Assembly (NCBI GenBank): GCA_944321845.1
Contig: CALUMT010000016.1
Span: 1-64,000 of the forward strand
Direction of reading: 5' to 3'
From: an uncultured Butyricimonas sp.
Lineage (GTDB): Bacteria; Bacteroidota; Bacteroidia; Bacteroidales; Marinifilaceae
DNA length: 64,000 bases
Below are positions 37,101 to 44,227 of this stretch, piece by piece. The position numbers were made by a program, and so were the translations under genes. The number at the start of each line of letters is the position of its first letter. Position 1 is the stretch's first letter. The notes beneath the pieces were generated by a model. It did no database searches, was not told where the DNA came from, and worked only from the letters and a program-made list of their open reading frames with translations.

Positions 37101-37718
37101 TTCTTCCTTCATGACAATCGAATACTCGCTTTTATCTTTAATCAAAGCTATATATTGCGTTTTCATTCCGACGAAACTAACAATCAACGTATCAATCGAA
37201 CTCGGAACATCTAAAGAGAACTCACCCTTTACATTGGACACGGTTCCCACGGAAGTCCCTTTCAGCATGATGGTCACTCCTGGCAGAGGCAATTTTTTCT
37301 CATCCGTGATCACCCCTTTTATCGGCCGTGATTTTTTTTCGTCCTTCTTATCATCCTCTTTCACTGTCACAATCACGAATTCTCCATCCAATTTAAACGT
37401 AAATCCATTCACAGACAACACCCGATTCAGTAAATCCTGTAATTCAATCTCTCCAAAATCTGCCGCCACTCGGGTATTCTTATTTAACACGTCACTGTTG
37501 TACATCACCACAAAACCTGTCTGTGTACGAATCTCTTGGAATAGATTCTCGTAAGTGATTTCCTTGAAATTCACGTTCATTTTATGTTGGGCCAATCCCA
37601 TAGAATGCGCTCCCAACACAAACACGAAAAGCATAATCGTAACAATTTTCATCACCAAAAACGTTTTTAAGAGTTCACTTTTTGGCAAAATGAACCACCA
37701 TAGTCGCTTTTTTTTCAT
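34134..37718 (-). CDS. SusC/RagA family TonB-linked outer-membrane transporter with STN domain
   Basis: An 1194-residue TonB-dependent transporter. After the signal sequence comes an STN (secretin/TonB N-terminal) signalling domain (about residues 48-115, FKEITYENLFQEIRTQTGF). A carboxypeptidase-D-like domain follows (about 132-210, IKGVITDEKKLPLPGVTIMLKG), then a TonB box/plug (EEIVVTGYQ, LEQALQGRLPGLVIMNQSG) and a beta-barrel ending in an aromatic residue (FNLSVTF). The STN domain indicates trans-envelope signalling to the FecR/ECF sigma pair encoded directly upstream. Import of oligopeptides is inferred from the associated proteases. The start has a long basic leader (MKKKRLWWFILPK); M23 (MKIVTIMLFVFV) is an alternative. 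Confidence 0.93.
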   Translation of the reverse strand: MKKKRLWWFILPKSELLKTFLVMKIVTIMLFVFVLGAHSMGLAQHKMNVNFKEITYENLFQEIRTQTGFVVMYNSDVLNKNTRVAADFGEIELQDLLNRVLSVNGFTFKLDGEFVIVTVKEDDKKDEKKSRPIKGVITDEKKLPLPGVTIMLKGTSVGTVSNVKGEFSLDVPSSIDTLIVSFVGMKTQYIALIKDKSEYSIVMKEEATQLEEIVVTGYQEFDKTRMAGSVSSIKAEDLYFSGTNTLEQALQGRLPGLVIMNQSGLVGVRQKVRVRGTSTLLGSQEPIWVVDGIIQEDPLPFDTQTFNNLGEINSDNFDYIRNFVGSSISWLNPNDIESITVLKDASSTAIYGVRAANGVIVIKTKRGKAGKPSVSYSVNLNVAEQVTYDKLELMNSKERVGVSKEIFQRGLNANWTNNKIGYAGALNRYMNKELTKAEFEAEVARLETVNTDWFDILFRVPFSHSHSLSISGGSEDVRYYTSLSYGTNVGTAIGNDSENFGANVGVDVNWGERVRSSFTLAGAYATTNGFYLVDPYTYATETNRAIAAYDDNGELAFYEQENGKLFNIINERDETGNVNKTFSVNSNLNLNVDISKELKLQMLGSVNISSVIGESWATERTAYIADIRFYDYGTVKPTDPDYKNSPLPVGGEYNQTESKTLSWNWRTSLSFDKVFNDVHALTTMLGIEFSSTKNTGFSSTAYGYLRDRGKSFAQVPIILTDSYGYDRENDLYNKFTHKITDRLTNQMGAYLTLNYAYDGRYVLNFSVRTDASNRFGRYANENFNPVWAGGLRWNVTREKWFSRQNIVSDLSLRFSYGYQRNMATNYSPSLIVKIPTGSASEVTDVHTGEDLLNISSLPYEDLRWEKTTTYNYGVDLSLFNHKIQVGFEYYLKKGEDIITSLLIPREYGQENMPVNGGSMKNSGYDLSVNFVPVRTDNFTWNVGLNTSQNNNEVTEVGVQNLTWLTAVSGSYTKSGYPVSAFWAFDCEGIDQETGYPIINLETDEEGDPLTDPTTYMEYAGKLDPDFTGGLSMSFRYKQFSLSTNLYLQLGSKKFLADAYQSTTLPSEYENLSSELNGRWRPGDTDAQFPGLPDVNVTNSLLPDTKTYANEYTMYNKSNARVVNASSLKCNNLSLSYFFPEKITKQLYCKGISMSASVSNLFTIASKDFKGRDPEVAMGQQPQTSSFSFNLSVTF

Positions 37719-37748
37719 ACTTTTGACAATTAAGTTTTACAATATTCT

Positions 37749-37783
37749 GCCCGAGGGTGCCGCTAACACCCGAGGGCTTTTTT
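37749..37783 (+). terminator. terminator-like hairpin between fecR and susC, with its U-run on the plus strand
   Basis: GCCCGAGGGTG (37749-37759) pairs with CACCCGAGGGC (37767-37777) as 4 + 5 bp around a tandem G-A mismatch, and is followed on the plus strand by six T. The genes here run on the minus strand, so it would end an antisense transcript. On the minus strand it is only a hairpin in the leader of susC. Confidence 0.4.
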
Positions 37784-38969
37784 ATTTCACACTATATAAA
37801 CAAACCGTTTTACCTTTGATTTCATACCTTACTCCGGAGGTCATCTCCAGGAAATCCAACATAAACTTCAAGGAATTGCTCCGTTTTATGGCCCCCGTGA
37901 AACGAATCTTCTTGATATTCTGGTTCACGAAAAAGAAATCTACATCATACCACCGGCTCAACTGCACAACCAATTCCTCCAAAGGCATTTCCGCGAAATC
38001 AAACATTCCCATTCTCCAGGAAATTATAGGCTCCACGTTCACCTGACATTTATCCAATTGGTGTTCCCGCTCATCCCAGATGGATTGCCAGCCCGGCAAC
38101 AACACCTCTTCTTCCTGTCCGGCCTTCACCTGCACCTTACCCGTAACCAATGTCACCGCCTTGATCGTTTCATCCGCGTATGCCTTCACGTTAAAGGAAG
38201 TTCCCAACACCTGCAATCTCATTTCCCCGGAACGCACAATAAAAGGATGTCGGGCGTCTTTCGCCACGTCAAAATATCCTTCCCCGATAATCTCCACCTC
38301 TCGGGTCTTACCCGTGAAGCGCACGGGGAAACGCAAATCCGTGGCTGAATTCAACCATACCTTCGTTCCGTCCGACAAGGTCAACACGTATTCTCCCCCC
38401 CGAGGTACCCGTATCGTGTTATATTCAACAGGCACATTATCCGACAATGAATCTTTATCTCCCACATAACGCAGGCCATCCCCAGAATGCTGCTGCACAT
38501 TGACATTCCCGACCTTCAACTCGAAAGAAGAATCCCGAGTCAAGGAAACTTCTTGTCCATTTCCCAGAACCAAGGTCACATCAGCCTGTCCTCCGACAAC
38601 CTGCGCAACTTCCAATTGCATGTTTTCTTTTTCTTCCCCACTCCAAGTGTAAAGCAAGGTTAAAGCAACCAAAAGACAAGCTGCAGCGGAAGTTATCCAG
38701 GTGAACAACATCCTCCGACTCCTTGCTGATTTTCGCTTTCTCGACAATTGCCGCATCACCTGCGATTTCGCGGCCTCTGCATCAATCTTATCATACTTCC
38801 CTGCCCCATTCACCTGATAATACAAGTGAAACAATTCTCGATAGCAGGCCTCATGCCCTGGCGAAGCCTGTCTCCATTTCGCTACAAGCTCTCGCTGCTC
38901 CGGCGTGGCTTTACCGGACCAACTTTCTAATATTGATTGATATAGATGATCATTAATTTCCATTTCCAA
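37782..38969 (-). CDS. FecR-family anti-sigma factor (DUF4974)
   Basis: A 395-residue inner-membrane regulator with a cytoplasmic sigma-binding helical region (about residues 1-85, ILESWSGKATPEQRELVAKWRQASPGHEACYRELFHLYYQV). One transmembrane segment follows (about 86-106, LFTWITSAAACLLVALTLLY), then the FecR domain (about 180-275, YNTIRVPRGGEYVLTLSDGTKVWLNSATDLRFPVRF and GEYFDVAKDARHPFIV-like) and a C-terminal DUF4974 domain that contacts the STN of the transporter (PLEELVVQLSRWYDVDFFF). It lies between the sigma factor (71 bp) and susC (63 bp). It is expected to hold the ECF sigma factor until SusC signals that substrate is present. Confidence 0.92.
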   Translation of the reverse strand: MEMEINDHLYQSILESWSGKATPEQRELVAKWRQASPGHEACYRELFHLYYQVNGAGKYDKIDAEAAKSQVMRQLSRKRKSARSRRMLFTWITSAAACLLVALTLLYTWSGEEKENMQLEVAQVVGGQADVTLVLGNGQEVSLTRDSSFELKVGNVNVQQHSGDGLRYVGDKDSLSDNVPVEYNTIRVPRGGEYVLTLSDGTKVWLNSATDLRFPVRFTGKTREVEIIGEGYFDVAKDARHPFIVRSGEMRLQVLGTSFNVKAYADETIKAVTLVTGKVQVKAGQEEEVLLPGWQSIWDEREHQLDKCQVNVEPIISWRMGMFDFAEMPLEELVVQLSRWYDVDFFFVNQNIKKIRFTGAIKRSNSLKFMLDFLEMTSGVRYEIKGKTVCLYSVK

Positions 38970-39040
38970 GTCATTTTTCTATAGTAAAACAGAAAAGATG
39001 ATAGAAAAGGGTGATTCAAAAACAATTTTTTTTCAAGAAA

Positions 39041-39622
39041 TCAGAAAAAAATTTTTCTCCCGTACAATAGCAGAATCAGAAAATCCTTTTTTTCTTCCAG
39101 CATTCCCCGCAGTTCTTTCATCCCCTTATGCAAAGAAGTCTTTACCGTATTGACTGAAATTCCCATCCGCTCGGCAGCCTCTGCATAAGAACAACCTTCG
39201 CACACGACATTAATCACCACTTCCTTCATCCGTTGTGGCAACCGCTCCAATGCCTGTCTCACCGTGAATACGGTACGCTCATCCAATTCCACAGCCTCCT
39301 CCTCCACAATATCATAATCTTTAGCGGAAATATCCTCAGTCTGTATACCTCTTTTTTTCATCGCGTTAATACAAGCATTTTTAGTCAAGGTAAACAAAAA
39401 AGTGGATAAGGTCCTCTCATGAACATTCCGGAAAAGTTCCCGTTCCCAGAATTTCACGAACTGCTCCTGCACCACATCTTCCGCCCATGCCAAATCCTGT
39501 AGAAAAGTATCGGCAAACAAAACCAACGGACGATAATAACGGTCAAACAAAACCGTCATTCCCCCCGTATCTCCGTTTTCCAGGCATTTCAATATATCTG
39601 CATCCTCACTGCGCACGTACAC
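39041..39622 (-). CDS. ECF-family RNA polymerase sigma-70 factor
   Basis: A 193-residue sigma factor. It has region 2 (MTVLFDRYYRPLVLFADTFLQDLAWAEDVVQEQFVKFWE) with the -10-binding helix, and region 4 (about residues 120-175, ALERLPQRMKEVVINVVCEGCSYAEAAERMGISVNTVKTSLHKGMKELR) with the -35-binding helix-turn-helix. The only start giving full region 2 is GTG (39620-39622, GTGTACGTGCGC), so this is an alternative start codon. It probably directs transcription of the SusCD/protease genes downstream. Confidence 0.92.
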   Translation of the reverse strand: MYVRSEDADILKCLENGDTGGMTVLFDRYYRPLVLFADTFLQDLAWAEDVVQEQFVKFWERELFRNVHERTLSTFLFTLTKNACINAMKKRGIQTEDISAKDYDIVEEEAVELDERTVFTVRQALERLPQRMKEVVINVVCEGCSYAEAAERMGISVNTVKTSLHKGMKELRGMLEEKKDFLILLLYGRKIFF

Positions 39623-39639
39623 ATACCTTTATATTTGTG

Positions 39640-39647
39640 CAAATATA
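39640..39647 (-). promoter_or_regulatory. -7 box for the ECF sigma gene
   Basis: TATATTTG on the minus strand, 17 bp upstream of the GTG start, implies a very short leader. No -33 match was found at the usual spacing. Confidence 0.35.
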
Positions 39648-39747
39648 CGATATTCAACTTTGATAGCAATTTTTCCAAACAGTTTAAATCAAAAAATACA
39701 ATTTTTAATTTCCAAGTATTTATCTTTAGCCCAGAAAATTTCAAGCT

Positions 39748-40449
39748 ATGCACTTATTCTACACACCCGATATTCAAGGGGAAACATACTCGCTCCCCGG
39801 AGAAGAATCCAAACACTGCATCAAGGTTCTACGCCTCAATGCGGGGGACACGGTCTATCTCGTGGATGGACGAGGCGGCTGGTTCCAGGGAGAGATACTC
39901 ACCCCCGATCCCCGGCAATGCACTATACGTATCGTGCAAAAAACGGAACAACACGGGAAACGGGATTTCCACCTGCACGTGGCCATCGCTCCCACCAAAA
40001 ATATCGAAAGGTTGGAATGGTTTCTTGAAAAAGCCACAGAAATCGGGATAGATGAAATTACCCCCCTGCTCTGCGAGCATTCCGAACGCAAGGTCATCAA
40101 GAACGACCGGCTCGAGAAAATTATCATCTCGGCCATGAAACAGTCTTTGAAAGCCTATCTGCCGGTGCTTCATCCTCTGACTCCCTTCCCTGATTTCATT
40201 CATCGGAACAGAGAGGGGCTGAAATTCATCGCCCACTGCGAAGAAACGGAAAAACGGCTACTGAAAGAAGCGTATACCCCGAGGCAAAACGCCACCATTC
40301 TCATCGGACCGGAGGGGGATTTCTCCGTGCCGGAAATCAACTCCGCCCTCCAGCAAGGCTATATTCCCGTTTCCCTGGGGAATAGCCGGTTACGCACGGA
40401 AACCGCCGGAATCGTGGCCTGCCACAGCATACAATTCATGAACGAATAA
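39748..40449 (+). CDS. rsmE: 16S rRNA (uracil-1498-N3)-methyltransferase
   Basis: A 233-residue SPOUT-class methyltransferase acting on U1498 of 16S rRNA. It has an N-terminal PUA-like domain (HLFYTPDIQGETYSLPGEESKHCIKVLRL) and a C-terminal knot with IGPEGDFSVPEIN and LGNSRLRTETAGIVACH, the S-adenosylmethionine-binding motifs. The ATPTKN-like stretch AIAPTKNIERLEWFLEKATEIGID is also typical. The length is standard. A TATCTTTA box lies 20 bp upstream of the ATG. The helicase gene follows after 75 bp. Confidence 0.94.
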   Translation: MHLFYTPDIQGETYSLPGEESKHCIKVLRLNAGDTVYLVDGRGGWFQGEILTPDPRQCTIRIVQKTEQHGKRDFHLHVAIAPTKNIERLEWFLEKATEIGIDEITPLLCEHSERKVIKNDRLEKIIISAMKQSLKAYLPVLHPLTPFPDFIHRNREGLKFIAHCEETEKRLLKEAYTPRQNATILIGPEGDFSVPEINSALQQGYIPVSLGNSRLRTETAGIVACHSIQFMNE

Positions 40450-40483
40450 TCCCGTTGAACCGTAAATATCGATATAATTCCGC

Positions 40484-40491
40484 TATCTTTG
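40484..40491 (+). promoter_or_regulatory. -7 box for the UvrD/PcrA-type helicase gene
   Basis: TATCTTTG matches TAnnTTTG and lies 33 bp before the GTG start. A TTG at 40455-40457 is 26 bp upstream, longer than usual. Confidence 0.4.
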
Positions 40492-40524
40492 CCCGCGTAA
40501 AATTATCGAGAAAGGACAAACGCC

Positions 40525-42795
40525 GTGGATTTTATAAACGAACTTAACGCGAACCAACAGGAAGCCGTCATGAACACGGAAGGCCCGACCCTCGTCATCG
40601 CGGGAGCCGGCTCCGGGAAAACACGTGTACTAACCTATCGTATTGCCAACCTGCTCAGCAAGGGAGTCCCAGGCTTTCGGATTCTGGCACTCACCTTCAC
40701 GAACAAGGCCGCCCGGGAAATGCAGCGGCGAATCTCCGCGCTTGTCGGCCAGGAAAACGCCTCTAATTTATGGATGGGCACGTTTCACTCCATTTTCTCC
40801 AAGATACTCCGGTTCGAGGCGGAACACCTGGGCTATACCTCCAATTTCACGATATACGACTCGCAGGACTCCAAGAACCTGCTCAAATCCATTATCAAGG
40901 ACATGAAACTTGATGACAAGGTCTACAAGCCCAACGACGTGCTGGGACGCATCTCCATGGCCAAAAACAACCTTGTCGTGGCACAGGCATACGCGCAATC
41001 AGCCAAAATCATCGCTGCCGATCAGGCCGCCAAGAAACCCCGGATTGCCGACATATACAAGCTCTATCAAACCCGTTGCAAGCAAAGCGACGTGATGGAC
41101 TTCGACGACCTGCTGCTGCAAACCAATATCCTGTTCCGGGATTTCCCGGAAATTCTGGAAAAATACCAGCGGAAATTCGATTATATCCTCGTCGACGAGT
41201 ACCAGGACACGAATTACTCGCAATACCTCATCATCAAGAAACTGGCCGAAATACATCATAACATCTGCGTCGTGGGGGATGATGCCCAAAGTATCTACTC
41301 CTTCCGGGGAGCCCGTATCGAGAACATACTGAACTTCCGGAACGACTACCCCGGCTACAAGCTCTGCAAGCTGGAACAGAACTACCGTTCCACGACCACC
41401 ATCGTGGATGCGGCCAACAGCATCATCAGCCGGAACAAGGAACAGATTCCCAAAAATACCTACTCGCGCAACGAGGAAGGCGACAAAATCCGCGTGATGA
41501 AAGCCATGTCGGACAAGGAAGAAGGTTTCCAGGTCGCCCAGGAAATTTTCCGGATGTCGCAATACGAACAAAGCGATTACGCCAACTTCGCCATCCTCTA
41601 CCGGACCAATGCCCAATCGCGTATCATGGAAGAGGCTTTGCGCAAACGGAACATTCCTTACAAGATATACGGGGGATTGTCCTTCTATCAGCGCAAGGAA
41701 ATCAAGGACCTTCTCGCCTATTTCCGACTGACCGTCAATCCCAACGACGAGGAAGCCCTGAAACGGATCATCAACTATCCCCGACGAGGTATTGGGGACA
41801 CCACCGTCGACAAACTGAAAGAGGTGGCCAATCAATACCAGGTAAGCATTTGGACCGTCCTTTGCAACCTGCACAAAGTTCCGGGAACCGTGTCCGCCGC
41901 CACGGCGAACAAATTGCACCAGTTTCAGGAAATGATTGACAGTTTCACCCGGTTGGCACAAGAAGAAAACGCCTACGATACCGCCTACCGTATAGCCAAG
42001 GTATCCGGAATCATCAGCGACCTGTCAATCGACGAGACACCGGAAGGCGTATCCCGGAAAGAGAACATCGAGGAACTCCTGAATGCCGTGAAGGAATTCA
42101 GCGCCACCGCTTACAAAGAGGGTGCCAATGACAAACTGCCCGCCTTTCTCGAGGGAGTGGCTCTGTTGACAGATCAGGACAACGAAAAACCGGAGGACAC
42201 GAACAAGGTCACCCTCATGACCATACACTCCGCCAAGGGGCTGGAATTCCCCAACGTGTTCATCGTGGGGATGGAAGAAGACTTATTCCCCAGCCAGCCA
42301 TGTACCACTTCGCCACAGGCACTCGAGGAAGAACGGCGCCTGTTTTACGTGGCCCTGACCCGGGCGGAAAAACGGGTTATCATGACCTATTCCACCTCCC
42401 GTTACAAGAACGGCAACATGGTATACCCCCGTCCCTCCCGTTTCATTTCCGAAATAGACCCGCACTATCTCGAAGGCTATTTCAGCCCGGCCCGCCCCCG
42501 TCAGGAACAACCCCTGCATTTCCAGACAAGAAACAATCCCCCCTTGAAAACTCCGGTCTCGCTGCAAAAACAAATCGACCTGCCGGAAATTGACACCTCC
42601 CGCCTCCAACCGGTTCCCGTGGAAGCCGTCATCCCGGAAATGATCATTTACCATCCCACTTTCGGGACCGGGAAAATACTTGCCCTGGAAGGACTGGGGG
42701 TCAACAAAAAAGCCAAAATACATTTCGCCCAACACGGCACGAAAGTATTGCTGTTAAAATTTGCAAAACTATATCGTCCCACGGAAAACAGTTAA
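40525..42795 (+). CDS. UvrD/PcrA-family superfamily 1 DNA helicase
   Basis: A 756-residue 3'-5' DNA helicase for repair and removal of replication blocks. Motifs appear in order: Q motif LNANQQEAV, Walker A AGAGSGKTRVLTYRI, motif Ia LALTFTNKAAREM, motif II VDEYQDTN, motif III VVGDDAQSIYSFRGA, motif IV LEQNYRST, motif V VTLMTIHSAKGLEF and motif VI EERRLFYVALTRAEKRV. The C-terminal PcrA-like extension (about 695-750, HPTFGTGKILALEGLGVNKKAKIHF) is a Tudor-like RNA-polymerase-binding tail. The start is GTG, preceded by a GAAAGGA ribosome-binding site. The downstream gap to DUF4290 is 118 bp. Confidence 0.93.
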   Translation: MDFINELNANQQEAVMNTEGPTLVIAGAGSGKTRVLTYRIANLLSKGVPGFRILALTFTNKAAREMQRRISALVGQENASNLWMGTFHSIFSKILRFEAEHLGYTSNFTIYDSQDSKNLLKSIIKDMKLDDKVYKPNDVLGRISMAKNNLVVAQAYAQSAKIIAADQAAKKPRIADIYKLYQTRCKQSDVMDFDDLLLQTNILFRDFPEILEKYQRKFDYILVDEYQDTNYSQYLIIKKLAEIHHNICVVGDDAQSIYSFRGARIENILNFRNDYPGYKLCKLEQNYRSTTTIVDAANSIISRNKEQIPKNTYSRNEEGDKIRVMKAMSDKEEGFQVAQEIFRMSQYEQSDYANFAILYRTNAQSRIMEEALRKRNIPYKIYGGLSFYQRKEIKDLLAYFRLTVNPNDEEALKRIINYPRRGIGDTTVDKLKEVANQYQVSIWTVLCNLHKVPGTVSAATANKLHQFQEMIDSFTRLAQEENAYDTAYRIAKVSGIISDLSIDETPEGVSRKENIEELLNAVKEFSATAYKEGANDKLPAFLEGVALLTDQDNEKPEDTNKVTLMTIHSAKGLEFPNVFIVGMEEDLFPSQPCTTSPQALEEERRLFYVALTRAEKRVIMTYSTSRYKNGNMVYPRPSRFISEIDPHYLEGYFSPARPRQEQPLHFQTRNNPPLKTPVSLQKQIDLPEIDTSRLQPVPVEAVIPEMIIYHPTFGTGKILALEGLGVNKKAKIHFAQHGTKVLLLKFAKLYRPTENS

Positions 42796-42817
42796 AACGA
42801 TTATTAAAAAAATATCC

Positions 42818-42825
42818 TATATTTG
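42818..42825 (+). promoter_or_regulatory. -7 box for the DUF4290-folK pair
   Basis: TATATTTG lies 88 bp before the DUF4290 ATG, a perfect TAnnTTTG match. The -33 position is not clear. Confidence 0.4.
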
Positions 42826-42913
42826 CCTCGTTATTCCTGCTACCATAGACAACATTTTTCAGGAATAAGTATTCGCGCAAGACAAAACAGCGGAAAGTGT
42901 AAATTACCCACGA

Positions 42914-43573
42914 ATGGAAAAAGATTACAACACCAAAAGGAAAAAACTCATCCTTCCTGAATACGGAAGAAATATACAAATCATGGTCGATCATCTGGCC
43001 ACCATCGAAAACCGTGAAGAACGCAACCGTGCCGCACGTACCATTATCAGCGTCATGGGCAATCTGTACCCGCAATTGCGCGATGTGCCTGATTTCCGCC
43101 ATAAGCTATGGGATCACCTGGCCATCATGTCCAATTTCACCTTAGACATTGATGCCCCCTACCCGCTCCCATCCCAGGAGGAACTTCAGGAGAAACCCAA
43201 GAAACTTCCATACAGTAACCATAAGATCAAATACAAGCACTACGGGTTACTCACGGAAAAACTCATTGACAAAATCAAAGAACTGGATGACGTTGAGCAA
43301 AAACGGGCATTGACCGTACTGACCGCCAACCACATGAAGAAATCGTTCCTGACATGGAACAAGGACAGCGTGGAAGACGCTCAAATTTACAATGACATCA
43401 ACACGCTTTACGGCGGAAACATAGAAATGCCTGAAGGGATGGAACTTTCCCATGCCAAAGACCTGCTGCAAAAGAAAAACAACAACAACAAGCAAGGCAA
43501 CAACAAATCCAACAACAACCGCCAGCAACAGAAGAACAACAAGAAAAACTTCTACAAGAAACATAATCAATAA
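42914..43573 (+). CDS. DUF4290 family protein
   Basis: A 219-residue cytoplasmic protein. It begins with the DUF4290 signature (YNTKRKKLILPEYGRNIQIMVDHLATIENREERNRAARTII, then FRHKLWDHLAIMSNFTLDIDAPYP). The last 40 residues are a low-complexity Asn/Lys/Gln tail (KKNNNNKQGNNKSNNNRQQ), probably disordered and possibly nucleic-acid binding. The family is restricted to Bacteroidetes and has no known function. folK follows after 6 bp, so the two are co-transcribed. Confidence 0.87.
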   Translation: MEKDYNTKRKKLILPEYGRNIQIMVDHLATIENREERNRAARTIISVMGNLYPQLRDVPDFRHKLWDHLAIMSNFTLDIDAPYPLPSQEELQEKPKKLPYSNHKIKYKHYGLLTEKLIDKIKELDDVEQKRALTVLTANHMKKSFLTWNKDSVEDAQIYNDINTLYGGNIEMPEGMELSHAKDLLQKKNNNNKQGNNKSNNNRQQQKNNKKNFYKKHNQ

Positions 43574-43579
43574 GCGGGA

Positions 43580-44062
43580 ATGGAAGTGACTCTTCTCTTC
43601 GGCAGCAATCAGGGAGACCGACAAGCCCTCATCCGGCAGGCCATGCAACAAATGACTGTCATTGGCCCCATCAAGTGCAGTTCATCCCTGTACGAAACCG
43701 CCCCCTGGGGATTCGAAGCGGATAACGCATTCTACAACATAGCGGTCACCTACACGACAGCCTTATCCCCGACAGACGTCCTGCACCATTGCCTCGAAAC
43801 GGAAAAACAATTGGGACGGACCCGCCCCGCCGGAGGCTATGCTTCCCGCACCATGGATATTGACATCATCCTTTACGACCAGCAAGTCATCTCGACCCCA
43901 GAACTGACCATTCCCCATCCCCGGATGGCACTGCGCAACTTTGTCCTCATCCCTCTCAACGAAATCATGCCGGAGTACATTCACCCCGTGACACACCGGA
44001 CCATCGCGAGCCTATTGCAATCCTGCCCGGATACCCTCGAGGTACACCCGATTCAACAATAA
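43580..44062 (+). CDS. folK: 2-amino-4-hydroxy-6-hydroxymethyldihydropteridine diphosphokinase
   Basis: A 160-residue folate-pathway enzyme that transfers pyrophosphate from ATP to hydroxymethyl-dihydropterin. It has the LLFGSNQGDR start, YETAPWGFEADNAFYN, and the signature RTMDIDIILYDQQVISTPELTIPHPRMALRNFVL. The length is normal. It is co-transcribed with DUF4290; other folate genes are not in the window. Confidence 0.94.
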   Translation: MEVTLLFGSNQGDRQALIRQAMQQMTVIGPIKCSSSLYETAPWGFEADNAFYNIAVTYTTALSPTDVLHHCLETEKQLGRTRPAGGYASRTMDIDIILYDQQVISTPELTIPHPRMALRNFVLIPLNEIMPEYIHPVTHRTIASLLQSCPDTLEVHPIQQ

Positions 44063-44113
44063 AGCACATCTAAAACCGTACAGCAACTACATTTCACCTG
44101 TCATTTGCAGCAG

Positions 44114-44146
44114 GTGATCAGCTCGTGATCAGCCGGTGAACAGCTC
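44114..44146. repeat. three 11-bp direct repeats (GTGATCAGC core)
   Basis: GTGATCAGC starts at 44114 and 44125, and GTGAACAGC at 44136, exactly one helical turn apart. They lie between the convergent ends of folK and murA. The GTGATCAGC units contain the palindrome TGATCA. Confidence 0.5.
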
Positions 44147-44189
44147 CAATCCATACGTGGTCAGGAATTTGCAGGGAACCAAAAGCGTG

Positions 44190-44227
44190 CAAAAACAGGA
44201 CCGGAAAGAAGGACTATGCTTTCCGGT
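44190..44227 (-). terminator. murA terminator overlapping its stop codon
   Basis: Arms ACCGGAAAG (44200-44208) and CTTTCCGGT (44219-44227) enclose the TAG stop at 44214-44216. On the minus strand the stem is followed by CCTGTTTTTGC. Confidence 0.65.

Noticed and set aside
39660..40236. Alternative reading frames over rsmE (122 and 138 codons plus; 135 codons minus)
   Set aside because: The rsmE frame has all catalytic motifs; the others have none and overlap it completely.
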